From: Qipengyuania sediminis
GTDB lineage: Bacteria > Pseudomonadota > Alphaproteobacteria > Sphingomonadales > Sphingomonadaceae
DNA length: 64,000 nucleotides
Assembly: GCF_004358425.1 (NCBI RefSeq)
Contig: NZ_CP037948.1
Span: 2,314,001 to 2,378,000 of the forward strand
Direction of reading: 5' to 3'
Position numbers and translations under genes: made by a program. Below the pieces are notes generated by a model. The model was not told the DNA's origin. It saw only the letters and a list, made by a program, of their open reading frames with translations, and did not search any database. Positions within the stretch are counted from its first letter, which is position 1; every line of letters begins with the position of its first letter. Shown here one piece after another: positions 30,694 to 39,067 of this stretch.

Positions 30694-30893
30694 GGACGAG
30701 CGGGAGAGATCGGCACGCGCCAGCGGGCCGGCGCCGAAGGAGCAACCGCCCCGGAAACTCTCAGGCAGCAGGGACCGCTCGCCCGGTTGGACACTCTGGA
30801 AAGCGTCTTCCGAAGCCTTGGCGTAGGAAGACCACCGAAGGGGTAAGCGTGGCACCGCCCGCGCCAGTCTCTCAGGTTTCCCGGACAGAGGGG
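30694..30893 (+). ncRNA. Tandem glycine riboswitch (two gcvT-type aptamers)
   Basis: Two consecutive aptamers are recognisable. The first has outer stem GAGCGG/CCGCTC (30698-30703 and 30775-30780), the conserved GGAGAG, GCGCCGAAGGAGCAA and AAACTCTCAGGCA blocks. The second has stem CTCTG/CAGAG (about 30794-30798 and 30886-30890) with ACCGAAGGGGTAAGC and TCTCTCAGGTTTCC. It precedes gcvT, the usual target, and should switch the glycine cleavage operon by glycine level. Confidence 0.95.
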
Positions 30894-30910
30894 GCATGGG
30901 TCCGCTGCGC

Positions 30911-30941
30911 CATCCCGGCGCGGTGCCCCTGTGCCGGGATG
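30911..30941 (+). promoter_or_regulatory. Hairpin containing the gcvT start codon (candidate riboswitch expression platform)
   Basis: CATCCCGGC at 30911-30919 pairs perfectly with GCCGGGATG at 30933-30941 over a 13-base loop; the last three bases are the gcvT ATG. In addition, GGGGCA at about 30892-30897, next to the second aptamer's closing strand, can pair with TGCCCC in the loop (30924-30929). There is no U-run, so translational rather than transcriptional control is suggested. Confidence 0.6.
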
Positions 30942-32081
30942 CCTGCCTTGACCGACGAAACCGACACCGAGACCGCGCCGGAGACAGCGATCCTGCCGCT
31001 CGACGCCTGGCACCGCGCGAGGGGCGGGCGCATGGTTCCTTTCGCCGGTTACTGGATGCCGATCCAATACGAAGGCATCACGGCGGAGCATCTCTGGACG
31101 CGGGCACGCGCCGGGCTGTTCGACGTCAGCCACATGGGTCAGCTCTACATCAGCGGCGAGGGGGCGGAGGCGGCGCTCGAAAGCGTGCTGCCGATCGACC
31201 TCGCCACTTTGAAGCCCGGTGCGCCGCGCTATTCGCTGCTGCTCGATGAGAACGGCGGCGTGCTCGACGATCTGATGGTCACGCGCTGGTCGCAAGGCTT
31301 CTACCTTGTCGTCAACGGCGCGACCAAATGGGATGATATCGCGCATCTGCGCGAACATCTGCCCGACGAGGTGTCGATCCGCCTGCTCGAGGATTCGGCG
31401 CTGCTGGCGCTTCAGGGGCCGGAGGCGTTTGCCGCGCTTGATCGCCTGGCCAACGGGGAAACGCCGCTCGCCAGCCTGACCTTCATGAAGGGTGCGGCTT
31501 TCACGCTGGGCGGAGTGGACGCCTGGATCAGCCGCTCGGGCTATACCGGAGAGGACGGCTTCGAAATCTCGGTTCCCGCCGAAAGCGTGGCCGGGATCGC
31601 CGACTTCCTCTGCGCTCAGCCGGAGGTGAAGCCGATCGGGCTGGGCGCGCGCGATAGTCTGCGTCTCGAGGCTGGATTGCCGCTCTATGGGCACGACATG
31701 ACGCCCGAGGTCTCCCCGATCGAGGCAGGGCTCGCCTTCGGGATCAACAAGCGGCGGCGCAGCGAAGGCGGCTTTCCCGGGGCGGAGCGTATCCAGCGCG
31801 AGCTTGCCGAAGGGCCGAAGCGTAAATCAGCCGGGCTCGCCATCGAAGGCCGCCTGCCTGCGCGCGAAGGGGCCGAGGTCTTCGCGGGCGAGAGCCGCGT
31901 GGGCATCATCACCAGCGGCGGCTTTTCGCCGACGCTCGGCCATCCCATCGCCTTGGCGCTTGTCGATGCCGCGCACGCCGCCCCCGGGACTGCCCTTACG
32001 GCCGAGGTGCGGGGCAAGCGCCTTCCCGCCCGGGTCGTCCCCACCCCCTTTGTCCCCCATCGCTATGTCCGAGGAAACTGA
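30939..32081 (+). CDS. gcvT: Glycine cleavage system T protein (aminomethyltransferase)
   Basis: Transfers the methylene group of lipoyl-bound aminomethyl from H protein to tetrahydrofolate, releasing ammonia. The 380-residue protein has the family's ARGGRMVPFAGYWMPIQY opening, AGLFDVSHMGQ, RSGYTGEDGFEIS and IGLGARDSLRLEAGLPLYGHD. I start at the ATG at 30939 (MPALTDETDTE); no clear Shine-Dalgarno precedes it and the ATG lies in a hairpin behind the riboswitch. The longer in-frame GTG extension at 30849 would lie within the riboswitch and is rejected. Four bases separate it from gcvH. Confidence 0.94.
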   Translation: MPALTDETDTETAPETAILPLDAWHRARGGRMVPFAGYWMPIQYEGITAEHLWTRARAGLFDVSHMGQLYISGEGAEAALESVLPIDLATLKPGAPRYSLLLDENGGVLDDLMVTRWSQGFYLVVNGATKWDDIAHLREHLPDEVSIRLLEDSALLALQGPEAFAALDRLANGETPLASLTFMKGAAFTLGGVDAWISRSGYTGEDGFEISVPAESVAGIADFLCAQPEVKPIGLGARDSLRLEAGLPLYGHDMTPEVSPIEAGLAFGINKRRRSEGGFPGAERIQRELAEGPKRKSAGLAIEGRLPAREGAEVFAGESRVGIITSGGFSPTLGHPIALALVDAAHAAPGTALTAEVRGKRLPARVVPTPFVPHRYVRGN

Positions 32082-32084
32082 GCC

Positions 32085-32456
32085 ATGCCGCGCTATTTCA
32101 CCGATGAACACGAATGGATCGACGTCGATGGCGACAGCGCCACCGTCGGCATCACCGACTACGCGCAGGGGCAGTTGGGCGACATCGTCTTCGTGGAGCT
32201 GCCGCAATCGGGCACGCAAGTTTCGAAAGGCAAGGATGCCGCTGTGGTCGAAAGCGTCAAGGCGGCAAGCGACGTCTATGCCCCCATCAGCGGCGAGGTG
32301 ACCGAGGCCAATGCCGCGCTGGAGGACGACCCGGCGCTGGTGAACTCCAGTCCCGAGGATGCCGGCTGGTTCTTCAAGCTCACGATTGCGGACGCGAGCG
32401 AGCTCGAGGGCCTGATGGACGAAGCCGCTTACAAGAGTTTTTGCGAGGGGCTGTAA
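32085..32456 (+). CDS. gcvH: Glycine cleavage system H protein
   Basis: Lipoyl carrier that shuttles the aminomethyl intermediate between P, T and L proteins. The 123-residue protein shows the family's [20 protein letters not shown] start, [11 protein letters not shown], and the lipoylation site [15 protein letters not shown] with Lys59. Length is standard. It is followed by a 146-base gap with a composite palindromic element before gcvPA. Confidence 0.97.
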   Translation: MPRYFTDEHEWIDVDGDSATVGITDYAQGQLGDIVFVELPQSGTQVSKGKDAAVVESVKAASDVYAPISGEVTEANAALEDDPALVNSSPEDAGWFFKLTIADASELEGLMDEAAYKSFCEGL

Positions 32457-32460
32457 TTCT

Positions 32461-32590
32461 TGTCCTCCCCGAGCCCGCTCGGAGGGGACCGCTCGGCGTA
32501 GCCGAGGGGTGGAGGGGTATCTTTTTGCTCCAGGCCACCCCACCACCATGCTTCGCATGGTCCCCCTCCCCATCGGGGATGGGGGGATAA
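32461..32590. repeat. Composite palindromic element, copy B (inside the gcv operon)
   Basis: Four hairpins in order: TCCTCCCCGAGC/GCTCGGAGGGG, a CGCTCGG/CCGAGGGG stem, the ACCACCATGC-TTC-GCATGGT stem, and CCCCATC/GATGGGG. The outer blocks TCCTCCCC, GGAGGGG, GGTGGAGGGGT and GGTCCCCCTCCCC match the copy at 38935-39055, while the inner stem sequences differ but still pair. It lies between gcvH and gcvPA. Confidence 0.75.
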
Positions 32591-32602
32591 TTGGAGACCT
32601 TA

Positions 32603-33964
32603 ATGCGCTACCTTCCCCTGACCGACACCGACCGTTCCGCGATGCTCGGCACGATCGGTGCTGCCGATATCGATGCGCTGTTCGCCGATGTTCCGGCGGA
32701 GGCGCGGCTCAAGGGGCCGGTCGAAGGCCTGTCGCTGCATCAGAGCGAGATGGCCGTCGAGCGGCATATGCGCGCGCTCGCCAGGAAGAACCTCGCCGCC
32801 GGGGATGCCGCCTTTTTCTGCGGGGCCGGGGCATATCGCCACCATATCCCGGCCAGCGTCGATCACATCATCCAGCGCGGCGAGTTCCTCACTGCCTACA
32901 CGCCCTACCAGCCCGAGATCGCGCAGGGCACGCTGCAGATGCTGTTCGAGTTCCAGAGCCAGGTCGCGCGGCTCTACGGCTGCGCGGTGGCCAATGCGAG
33001 CATGTACGACGGCTCGACCGCGACCTGGGAAGCGGTGGCGATGGCTTCGCGGATCACGCGCCGCAAGCGCGCGGTGCTCTCGGGCGGGCTGCATCCGCAT
33101 TATGTCGAGACCATCCGCACCATGGCGAAGTTCACCGGCGACGAGATCGCATCGGCACTCCCGACCTTGCAGGGCACGCCGGATGCCGCTGCTCTGGTCG
33201 CGCGGATCGACGATCAGACCAGCTGCGTGGTGGTGCAATATCCCGACATTTTCGGCCGCCTGCCCGATCTCGCCGCTATGGCCGAGGCGGCCCATGCGAA
33301 GGGCGCGCTGCTGATCGCGGTCAATACCGAGCCGGTGGCGCTGGGCGCGATCCAAGCACCCGGCGAACTCGGCGCGGACATCGTGGTGGGCGAGGGGCAG
33401 GCGCTCGGCGTCGGCCTCCAGTTCGGCGGGCCTTACCTAGGCCTCTTCGCCGTACGCGATCCCAAGCATGTGCGCCAGATGCCCGGGCGGCTCTGCGGCG
33501 AGACGGTGGATGCCGATGGCAAGCGCGGCTTCGTGCTGACGCTCTCCACCCGCGAGCAGCACATCCGGCGCGAGAAGGCGACGAGCAATATCTGTACCAA
33601 CAGCGGGCTCTGTGCACTCGCCTTCAGCGTCCATCTGACGCTGCTGGGCGAGGCGGGGCTGCGGCGCTTGGCGGCGGAGAACCACCGCCTCGCCTGCCTT
33701 GCCGCCGAGCGGCTCGCGCAGGTGCCGGGAGTGCGGGTGCTCAACGAGACTTTCTTCAACGAGTTCACCGTCCTGCTCGGCCAGGACGCGCGCGAAGCGG
33801 TGCGCAGGCTGGCCGACAAGCAGGTGCTGGCAGGAGTCTCGCTCGGGCGGTTGTATCCGGCAGAAAGCGGCTTGCATGAAGGGTTGGTCATCGCCGTGAC
33901 CGAAACTGCGAGCGAGGACGATATCGAAACCCTGGTGGCCGCGCTTCAGGAGGTGCTGGCATGA
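32603..33964 (+). CDS. gcvPA: Glycine dehydrogenase (decarboxylating) subunit 1
   Basis: Half of the two-subunit P protein, which decarboxylates glycine with PLP. The 453-residue product has the family's [15 protein letters not shown] start, [41 protein letters not shown] and [19 protein letters not shown] choose the ATG at 32603, with GGAG six bases upstream, over the in-frame TTG at 32591. It lacks the PLP lysine, which is on GcvPB. The stop overlaps gcvPB (ATGA). Confidence 0.95.
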   Translation: MRYLPLTDTDRSAMLGTIGAADIDALFADVPAEARLKGPVEGLSLHQSEMAVERHMRALARKNLAAGDAAFFCGAGAYRHHIPASVDHIIQRGEFLTAYTPYQPEIAQGTLQMLFEFQSQVARLYGCAVANASMYDGSTATWEAVAMASRITRRKRAVLSGGLHPHYVETIRTMAKFTGDEIASALPTLQGTPDAAALVARIDDQTSCVVVQYPDIFGRLPDLAAMAEAAHAKGALLIAVNTEPVALGAIQAPGELGADIVVGEGQALGVGLQFGGPYLGLFAVRDPKHVRQMPGRLCGETVDADGKRGFVLTLSTREQHIRREKATSNICTNSGLCALAFSVHLTLLGEAGLRRLAAENHRLACLAAERLAQVPGVRVLNETFFNEFTVLLGQDAREAVRRLADKQVLAGVSLGRLYPAESGLHEGLVIAVTETASEDDIETLVAALQEVLA

Positions 33965-35580
33965 ATGCCCCCAATCAGTCCGGGTGGAAGCCCGCGAGCC
34001 CCCTCGCGGGATCGGGCGATGGCGCGCAGACCGCCACGGGCAACCGCGGGCTGATGCTCGAAGAGCCGCTGATCTTCGAGATCGGCACCACCCAGACCTG
34101 CGGCGTCGATTTGCCCGAAGCGAAGCCCGGTGCGAATCGCCTTGGCGCGTTCGCTCGCACAGGCGAGATCGGCCTTCCCGGCCTCAGCGAGCCCGAAACG
34201 GTGCGGCATTACACCCGGCTCAGCCGCCAGAACTATGCCATCGATCTGGGTCTCTTCCCGCTCGGCAGCTGCACGATGAAGCACAATCCGCGCCTCAACG
34301 AAAAGGTCGCGCGGATGCCGGGCTTTCTCGACGTTCACCCGCTGCAACCGGTCGATACGGTGCGCGGCGCGCTTGAGGTCATCAACGAGCTTGCCTTCTG
34401 GCTGATCGAGCTCACCGGCATGCACGGCGTCGCCATGACGCCCAAGGCGGGCGCGCATGGCGAGCTGTGCGGGATCCTTTGCATCCGCGCCGCGCTCGAG
34501 GCGCGCGGCGATGCGCGCGAGGTGGTGCTGGTGCCCGAAAGCGCGCACGGCACCAACCCCGCGACCGCCGCCTTCGCCGGCTACCGGGTGGAGGACATTC
34601 CCGCCACGAAGGAAGGCCGCGTCGATCTCGAGGCGCTCAAGGCCAGACTCGGGCCGGATGTGGCGGCGGTGATGATCACCAACCCCAACACCTGCGGCCT
34701 GTTCGAGCGCGACATGAAGGCGATCAGCGACGCGGTCCACGCGGCGGGCGCTTTCGTCTATTGCGACGGGGCGAACTTCAACGCCATCGTCGGTAAGGTG
34801 CGCCCAGGCGACCTTGGCGTCGATGCGATGCACATCAACCTTCACAAGACGTTCTCAACCCCCCACGGCGGCGGGGGGCCGGGCTCGGGGCCGGTGGTGC
34901 TGTCCGAAGCGCTCGGGCCCTATGCCCCGCTGCCTTACACGGCGCGGACGAAGGACGGGGTCGTGCATCTGATCGAGGAGGAGAGCGCCGACGCGTTCAG
35001 CGCCGAGCACTTCGGCGGCGCGATGGCGAGCTTCGGGCGGATGAGCGCCTTCCACGGCCAGATGGGCATGTTCACCCGCGCGCTGACTTATATCCTCAGC
35101 CACGGCGCCGATGGGCTGAAGCAGGTCGCCGAGGATGCGGTGCTGAACGCCAATTATATCCTGCGCAGCCTCGAGGATGTGCTCGACGCGCCCTTCGGGG
35201 CCAGCGGCCCCTGCATGCACGAGGCGTTGTTCAGCGACAAAGGCTTTGCCGGCGGGCTGTCCACGCTCGACCTTGCCAAGGGGCTGATCGACGAGGGCTT
35301 CCACCCGATGACCATGTACTTCCCCCTGGTGGTCCATGGCGCGATGCTGGTCGAGCCGACCGAGACCGAGAGCAAGGCGGGTCTCGACCAGTTCATCGCC
35401 GCGCTGCGCAGCGTGGCCGAGCGGGCCAAGGCAGGGGACGATAGCCTCAGGACCGCCCCCCACTTGGCGCCCCGCCGTCGCCTGGATGAGACGCTGGCGG
35501 CGAGGAAGCCGGTCCTTGCCTACGAGGGCCCTTGTGCTCCGGGTGGGGCGAGCGCGCGGAGTGAGGTAGGCGGGCAATAA
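33961..35580 (+). CDS. gcvPB: Glycine dehydrogenase (decarboxylating) subunit 2
   Basis: PLP-bearing half of the P protein. The 539-residue protein contains [43 protein letters not shown] and the cofactor lysine Lys296 in [19 protein letters not shown]. Its C-terminal tail after about residue 500 ([19 protein letters not shown] and on) is slightly longer than the core fold. Last gene of the gcv operon; a palindromic repeat follows its stop. Confidence 0.96.
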   Translation: MNAPNQSGWKPASPLAGSGDGAQTATGNRGLMLEEPLIFEIGTTQTCGVDLPEAKPGANRLGAFARTGEIGLPGLSEPETVRHYTRLSRQNYAIDLGLFPLGSCTMKHNPRLNEKVARMPGFLDVHPLQPVDTVRGALEVINELAFWLIELTGMHGVAMTPKAGAHGELCGILCIRAALEARGDAREVVLVPESAHGTNPATAAFAGYRVEDIPATKEGRVDLEALKARLGPDVAAVMITNPNTCGLFERDMKAISDAVHAAGAFVYCDGANFNAIVGKVRPGDLGVDAMHINLHKTFSTPHGGGGPGSGPVVLSEALGPYAPLPYTARTKDGVVHLIEEESADAFSAEHFGGAMASFGRMSAFHGQMGMFTRALTYILSHGADGLKQVAEDAVLNANYILRSLEDVLDAPFGASGPCMHEALFSDKGFAGGLSTLDLAKGLIDEGFHPMTMYFPLVVHGAMLVEPTETESKAGLDQFIAALRSVAERAKAGDDSLRTAPHLAPRRRLDETLAARKPVLAYEGPCAPGGASARSEVGGQ

Positions 35581-35587
35581 ACCATAT

Positions 35588-35678
35588 CTCGTCACCCCGG
35601 ACTCGATCCGGGGTCCCGCTTCACTTCTGGCGCCTCTCTCGAAGATCAAGCCTTGGCCCGGATCAGGTCCGGGCCGAC
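35588..35678. repeat. REP-like palindromic repeat, copy 2, with a second hairpin
   Basis: CCCCGGACTCGATCCGGGG at 35595-35613 with flanks CGTCA and TCCCGCT matches, in reverse orientation, the unit at 17510-17546. A second palindrome, GGCCCGGATCAGGTCCGGGCC, lies at 35655-35675. The element separates the convergent gcvPB and mmsB genes and may terminate both transcripts. Confidence 0.75.
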
Positions 35679-35696
35679 GATTACGGGATGGTCGGC

Positions 35697-36566
35697 CTAA
35701 TAGGTCCGAATGATCGCCGAGAAATCGAGCCCGCCGTTCCCGGCCCCGGCGAAATCCTCGTAAAGCGCCGCCGCGCGGCTGCCCAGGGGCACGGCCGCAT
35801 CCGCCTCCTCCGCCGCCGCCATCGCGAGGCGCAGGTCCTTGAGCATCAGCGCGGTCGCGAAGCCGCCCTGGTAGCCGTTGTCCGCCGGGCTCTGCGCTCC
35901 CACGCCCGGGAGCGGGGTATAGGTGTTGAGCGACCAGTTCATGCCGCTCGAGACCGAGCTGATCTCGTAGAACTTCTGCGGATCGAGCCCCAGCTTCTCG
36001 GCCATCTTCATCGCCTCGGCGGTGCCGATCATGTGGATCGCGAGCAGCATGTTGTTGCAGATCTTGGCGGTCTGCCCCGCGCCCGCGCTGCCTGCATGGA
36101 TGACCGCCTTGCCCATCGGATTGAGCACCTCTTCGGCACGGCGGAACGCCTCGTCCGCGCCGCCGACCATGAAGGTCAGCGTGCCCCCGTTCGCCGCCGC
36201 GATCCCGCCGCTGACCGGCGCATCGACCATGGCATAGCCTCGGCCCTCGGCCTCGGCGATCACCGCCTTGGCGGTCGCTACGTCGATCGTCGAACAATCG
36301 AGCAGCACCGCCCCCGCGGGCGCCTTGCCGAACACGCTGCCTTCGTAAACCGCGCGCACGATCTCGCCATTCGGCAGCATGGTCACCACCGCCTCGACGC
36401 CCTCGACCGCCTCGGCGGCATCGGTGAACGTCTCGCACCCGTTGCGCTCGGCCTGCGCCAAGGCGTCGGCGCTGAGGTCGAAGGCGCGCACCTCGTGCCC
36501 CGCGTGCACGAGGTTCGCGGCCATCCCGCCGCCCATGTTGCCGAGGCCGATGAAGGCGATTTTCAT
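35697..36566 (-). CDS. mmsB: 3-hydroxyisobutyrate dehydrogenase
   Basis: Oxidises 3-hydroxyisobutyrate to methylmalonate semialdehyde with NAD+ in valine breakdown. The 289-residue protein (ATG at 36566, MKIAFIGLGNMGGGMAANL) shows the Rossmann GLGNMG motif, the substrate signature VDAPVSGGIAAANGGTLTFMVGG, and the catalytic Lys in GQTAKICNNMLLA. The GMNWSLNTYTP-type region is typical of HIBADH. Valine-pathway neighbours upstream support the substrate. The next pathway enzyme, MmsA, is not in the window. Confidence 0.93.
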   Translation of the reverse strand: MKIAFIGLGNMGGGMAANLVHAGHEVRAFDLSADALAQAERNGCETFTDAAEAVEGVEAVVTMLPNGEIVRAVYEGSVFGKAPAGAVLLDCSTIDVATAKAVIAEAEGRGYAMVDAPVSGGIAAANGGTLTFMVGGADEAFRRAEEVLNPMGKAVIHAGSAGAGQTAKICNNMLLAIHMIGTAEAMKMAEKLGLDPQKFYEISSVSSGMNWSLNTYTPLPGVGAQSPADNGYQGGFATALMLKDLRLAMAAAEEADAAVPLGSRAAALYEDFAGAGNGGLDFSAIIRTY

Positions 36567-36567
36567 G

Positions 36568-36912
36568 TCAGGCGGTCCTCGCATTGCGGCCGAGAAGGAT
36601 CGTGGCGGTGTCTCCGCGATGCTTCCAGGCCAGATAGGTCAGGTACGGCAACAGGAAGGACGCCCCCCCTACGAAAGCCACCAGGCCCAGCGCCAGCGCG
36701 CCCGGCGTCAGGCCGTTCCGCCAGGCGGTCCAGCTTGCGGAGACGAACAGCATCATCGCGAAGTCGAGATTGAACTGCCCCGGCCAGCCCCACCGCGCGA
36801 GATCGGCGAAGAAGATCGGGAAGAGGTTCCAGCCTTCGGTCATGCCCACGCGCACGGTGTAGAACACCAACGCGACCCACAGCACCATCAGGAACAGGTA
36901 AAACGGCCGCAT
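36568..36912 (-). CDS. Small membrane protein, DUF-type, in the valine-degradation operon
   Basis: A 114-residue protein with about three hydrophobic helices (roughly 3-21, 46-63, 72-94) and a basic tail. It sits without spacing between the enoyl-CoA hydratase gene and mmsB, so it is co-transcribed with them. I know no function; a structural or transport role in the pathway is conceivable but not shown. Confidence 0.65.
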   Translation of the reverse strand: MRPFYLFLMVLWVALVFYTVRVGMTEGWNLFPIFFADLARWGWPGQFNLDFAMMLFVSASWTAWRNGLTPGALALGLVAFVGGASFLLPYLTYLAWKHRGDTATILLGRNARTA

Positions 36913-37698
36913 CTATCGCCCCTTCCACACGCCCTCGCGCTTTTCGATGAAGGCGGCCATGCCTTCGGCCTTGTCCTCGCTGGCGGATAGGATTTGGAAA
37001 ATGCGGCGTTCGATCAAGAGGCCCTGGTCTAGCGTGGTCTCGAAGGCGGCGTTGACCATTTCCTTGTTCGCCACCGCGGCCATCGGCGGCATGGCTGCGA
37101 TCGCGGCGGCGGTCTTGAGCGCTTCCTCGAGCAGGCTGTCGTGCGGGACGACTCGCGCGACGAGCCCGCTGCGCTCGGCTTCCTCGGCATCCATCATCCG
37201 GCCGGTGAGGCACATCTCCATCGCCTTGGCCTTGCCCACCGCGCGGGTCAGGCGCTGGCTGCCGCCCATGCCAGGCGCGACGCCCAGCTTGATCTCGGGC
37301 TGGCCGAACTTCGCCTTGTCGCTGGCGATGATGAAGTCGGCCATCATCGCGAGCTCGCAGCCGCCGCCGAGCGCGAAGCCGTTCACCGCCGCGATCCACG
37401 GCTTGCGGACCTTCTTCACCAGATCGCTGGTCCAGCGGGCGAAAAAATCCTCGCGGTAGAAATCGGCCGCGGGCTTGTCCGCCATCTCCTTGATGTCGGC
37501 CCCGGCGGCAAAGGCCTTGTCGCCCGCGCCGATCAGCACCGCGCAGTGCTGCCCCTCATCCGCCTCGAACGCCGCGAAGGCGTCGATCAGCTCCTCCAGC
37601 ACCTGCGAATTGAGCGCGTTCAGCGCCTGCGAGCGGTTGAGCGTCACCAGCGTAACCGCATCCCGCCGCTGGACTGCAATGGTCTCGAATTCGCGCAT
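36913..37698 (-). CDS. Enoyl-CoA hydratase
   Basis: Crotonase-fold hydratase of 261 residues, probably acting on methacrylyl-CoA in valine catabolism. The oxyanion-hole motifs are present ([26 protein letters not shown]), and both catalytic glutamates are visible, in GGGCELAM and [14 protein letters not shown] start at the ATG at 37698 ([12 protein letters not shown]) rather than further upstream. Broad-specificity short-chain enoyl-CoA hydratase is an equally good reading; operon context favours the valine route. Confidence 0.92.
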   Translation of the reverse strand: MREFETIAVQRRDAVTLVTLNRSQALNALNSQVLEELIDAFAAFEADEGQHCAVLIGAGDKAFAAGADIKEMADKPAADFYREDFFARWTSDLVKKVRKPWIAAVNGFALGGGCELAMMADFIIASDKAKFGQPEIKLGVAPGMGGSQRLTRAVGKAKAMEMCLTGRMMDAEEAERSGLVARVVPHDSLLEEALKTAAAIAAMPPMAAVANKEMVNAAFETTLDQGLLIERRIFQILSASEDKAEGMAAFIEKREGVWKGR

Positions 37699-37860
37699 TC
37701 TCTTGCCTCGTCCACGGGCCGGGCCCGTCAAAGGTTACACCAGTATACACTGCGCGGGGATCACCTGCGTCCTGCAAACCGCCCTGCGGCAAGGTTTCGC
37801 CTGCGTTCAATTCCTATGCTTTGTAACCGTAAGGGTTCATCGCCGTGTAGGAAAGACATT

Positions 37861-38925
37861 TTATCGGCTCGGGGAGATCGCATCGAGCGGCCGCCATTCC
37901 TCCTCGTCTGGCAGGGGAGCGAAGATCGCGTCGAGCAGATCGTCGGTTACGCCCTCGGGAGTGGCGGGGTCCCAGGCGGGATCACCCGTCTTGTCCACGA
38001 TCACCGCGCGCACGCCCTCGGCGAAATCGGGGCGGGTGAGGACGCGAGAGGCGATGCGGTATTCCATCGCCATGTTGGCGGCGAAATCGTCGAGTTCGGC
38101 GCTTCTTGCAAGCTGGCGCAGCGCGACCTTGCAGGTCTGCGGGCTTTTGGTGCGCAAGGTCGCCAGCTCCCTCGCCGCCCATTCGCTGTCATCGGCTTCG
38201 AGACTGGCCAGGATGTCCTCGAGCCGGTCGGAGGCGAAATGCCTCGCGATCCGCTCGGCGTTGTCAGCGATTTTCGCGGGCGGCGGGGTCGCGGAGAGCT
38301 CGGCAAGAATGCCAGCGATCCGCGCCGGATGCTCGGCGATCCGCGCTTTCGCCTCCGCGAGCTTGTCCGCGGCGAGGTAATGGGTCGCGAGCCCCGCCCA
38401 CAGGCATTCCGCGCCGTCCGCCCTCGCGCCGGTCAGTGCCAGGAACTGGCCGAGCCGCCCTGGGAGGCGGGAGAGATACCAGCCCCCGCCCACGTCCGGG
38501 AACAGCCCGATGCCGGTCTCGGGCATGGCGAAACGCGTGTTCTCGGTCGCGACGCGGTAGGTCGCCGGCATGGCGATCCCGACCCCGCCGCCCATGGTGA
38601 TCCCGTCCATGAAGGCGACGACCGGCTTCGCATAGGTGAAGAGCTGGTGGTTGAGCCGGTATTCGTCGTGAAAAAACCTGCGGCCCGAAGCCCCGCCATC
38701 CTTCAGCGCCGAATCGCGCAGGAAGGCGATGTCGCCCCCGGCGCAAAACCCGCGCCCCTCGGCATGGTCGATGATGACGGCTTCCACGGCGTCGTTTTTC
38801 GCCCAGTCGCTCAGCGCCGTGATCATCGCCTGGCACATCTCCAGCGTCAGCGCATGGAGCGCCTTGGGGCGGTTGAGCGAGAGGTGGCCGATGGTGCCTG
38901 TGCGGCGGGCGAGGAGGTCGGTCAC
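37861..38925 (-). CDS. 3-hydroxyisobutyryl-CoA hydrolase
   Basis: Crotonase-fold thioesterase that frees 3-hydroxyisobutyrate from CoA, the step between the hydratase and MmsB. The 354-residue length and the sequence GFCAGGDIAFLRD, GITMGGGVGIAMPATYRVATENTRFAMPETGIGLFPDVGGG are characteristic of HIBCH-type hydrolases rather than hydratases. The catalytic Glu/Asp (PETGIGLFPD) is intact. About 160 bases separate it from the hydratase gene; a TATACT -10-like hexamer on the minus strand (37741-37746) could start a separate transcript there. Confidence 0.93.
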   Translation of the reverse strand: MTDLLARRTGTIGHLSLNRPKALHALTLEMCQAMITALSDWAKNDAVEAVIIDHAEGRGFCAGGDIAFLRDSALKDGGASGRRFFHDEYRLNHQLFTYAKPVVAFMDGITMGGGVGIAMPATYRVATENTRFAMPETGIGLFPDVGGGWYLSRLPGRLGQFLALTGARADGAECLWAGLATHYLAADKLAEAKARIAEHPARIAGILAELSATPPPAKIADNAERIARHFASDRLEDILASLEADDSEWAARELATLRTKSPQTCKVALRQLARSAELDDFAANMAMEYRIASRVLTRPDFAEGVRAVIVDKTGDPAWDPATPEGVTDDLLDAIFAPLPDEEEWRPLDAISPSR

Positions 38926-38934
38926 GCCTCAATC

Positions 38935-39055
38935 CTCCCCATCGACAGATGGGGAGGGGGACCATGCACAGCATGGTGGAGGGGTGGCGTGCGTTCCCAA
39001 ACCCCTCCACCAACCTGCGGGTGGTCCCCCTCCCCGGCTAGGCCGGGGAGGATTT
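38935..39055. repeat. Composite palindromic element, copy C (inside the valine operon)
   Basis: The best preserved copy. The left half (from AATCCTCCCC to TGGTGGAGGGGT) and right half (ACCCCTCCACCA to GGGGAGGATT) are inverted copies of one another. Each half has two hairpins whose outer bases are constant and whose inner stems differ but still pair (ATGCACAGCAT against CCTGCGGG; ATCGACAGAT against GGCTAGGCC). It lies between the hydrolase and the acyl-CoA dehydrogenase genes. Confidence 0.8.
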
Positions 39056-39067
39056 GCACTATGTTGA

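Noticed and set aside
30849..30938. Longer N-terminus for GcvT from a GTG at 30849
   Set aside because: This start lies within the second glycine aptamer and the extension is not seen in the family.
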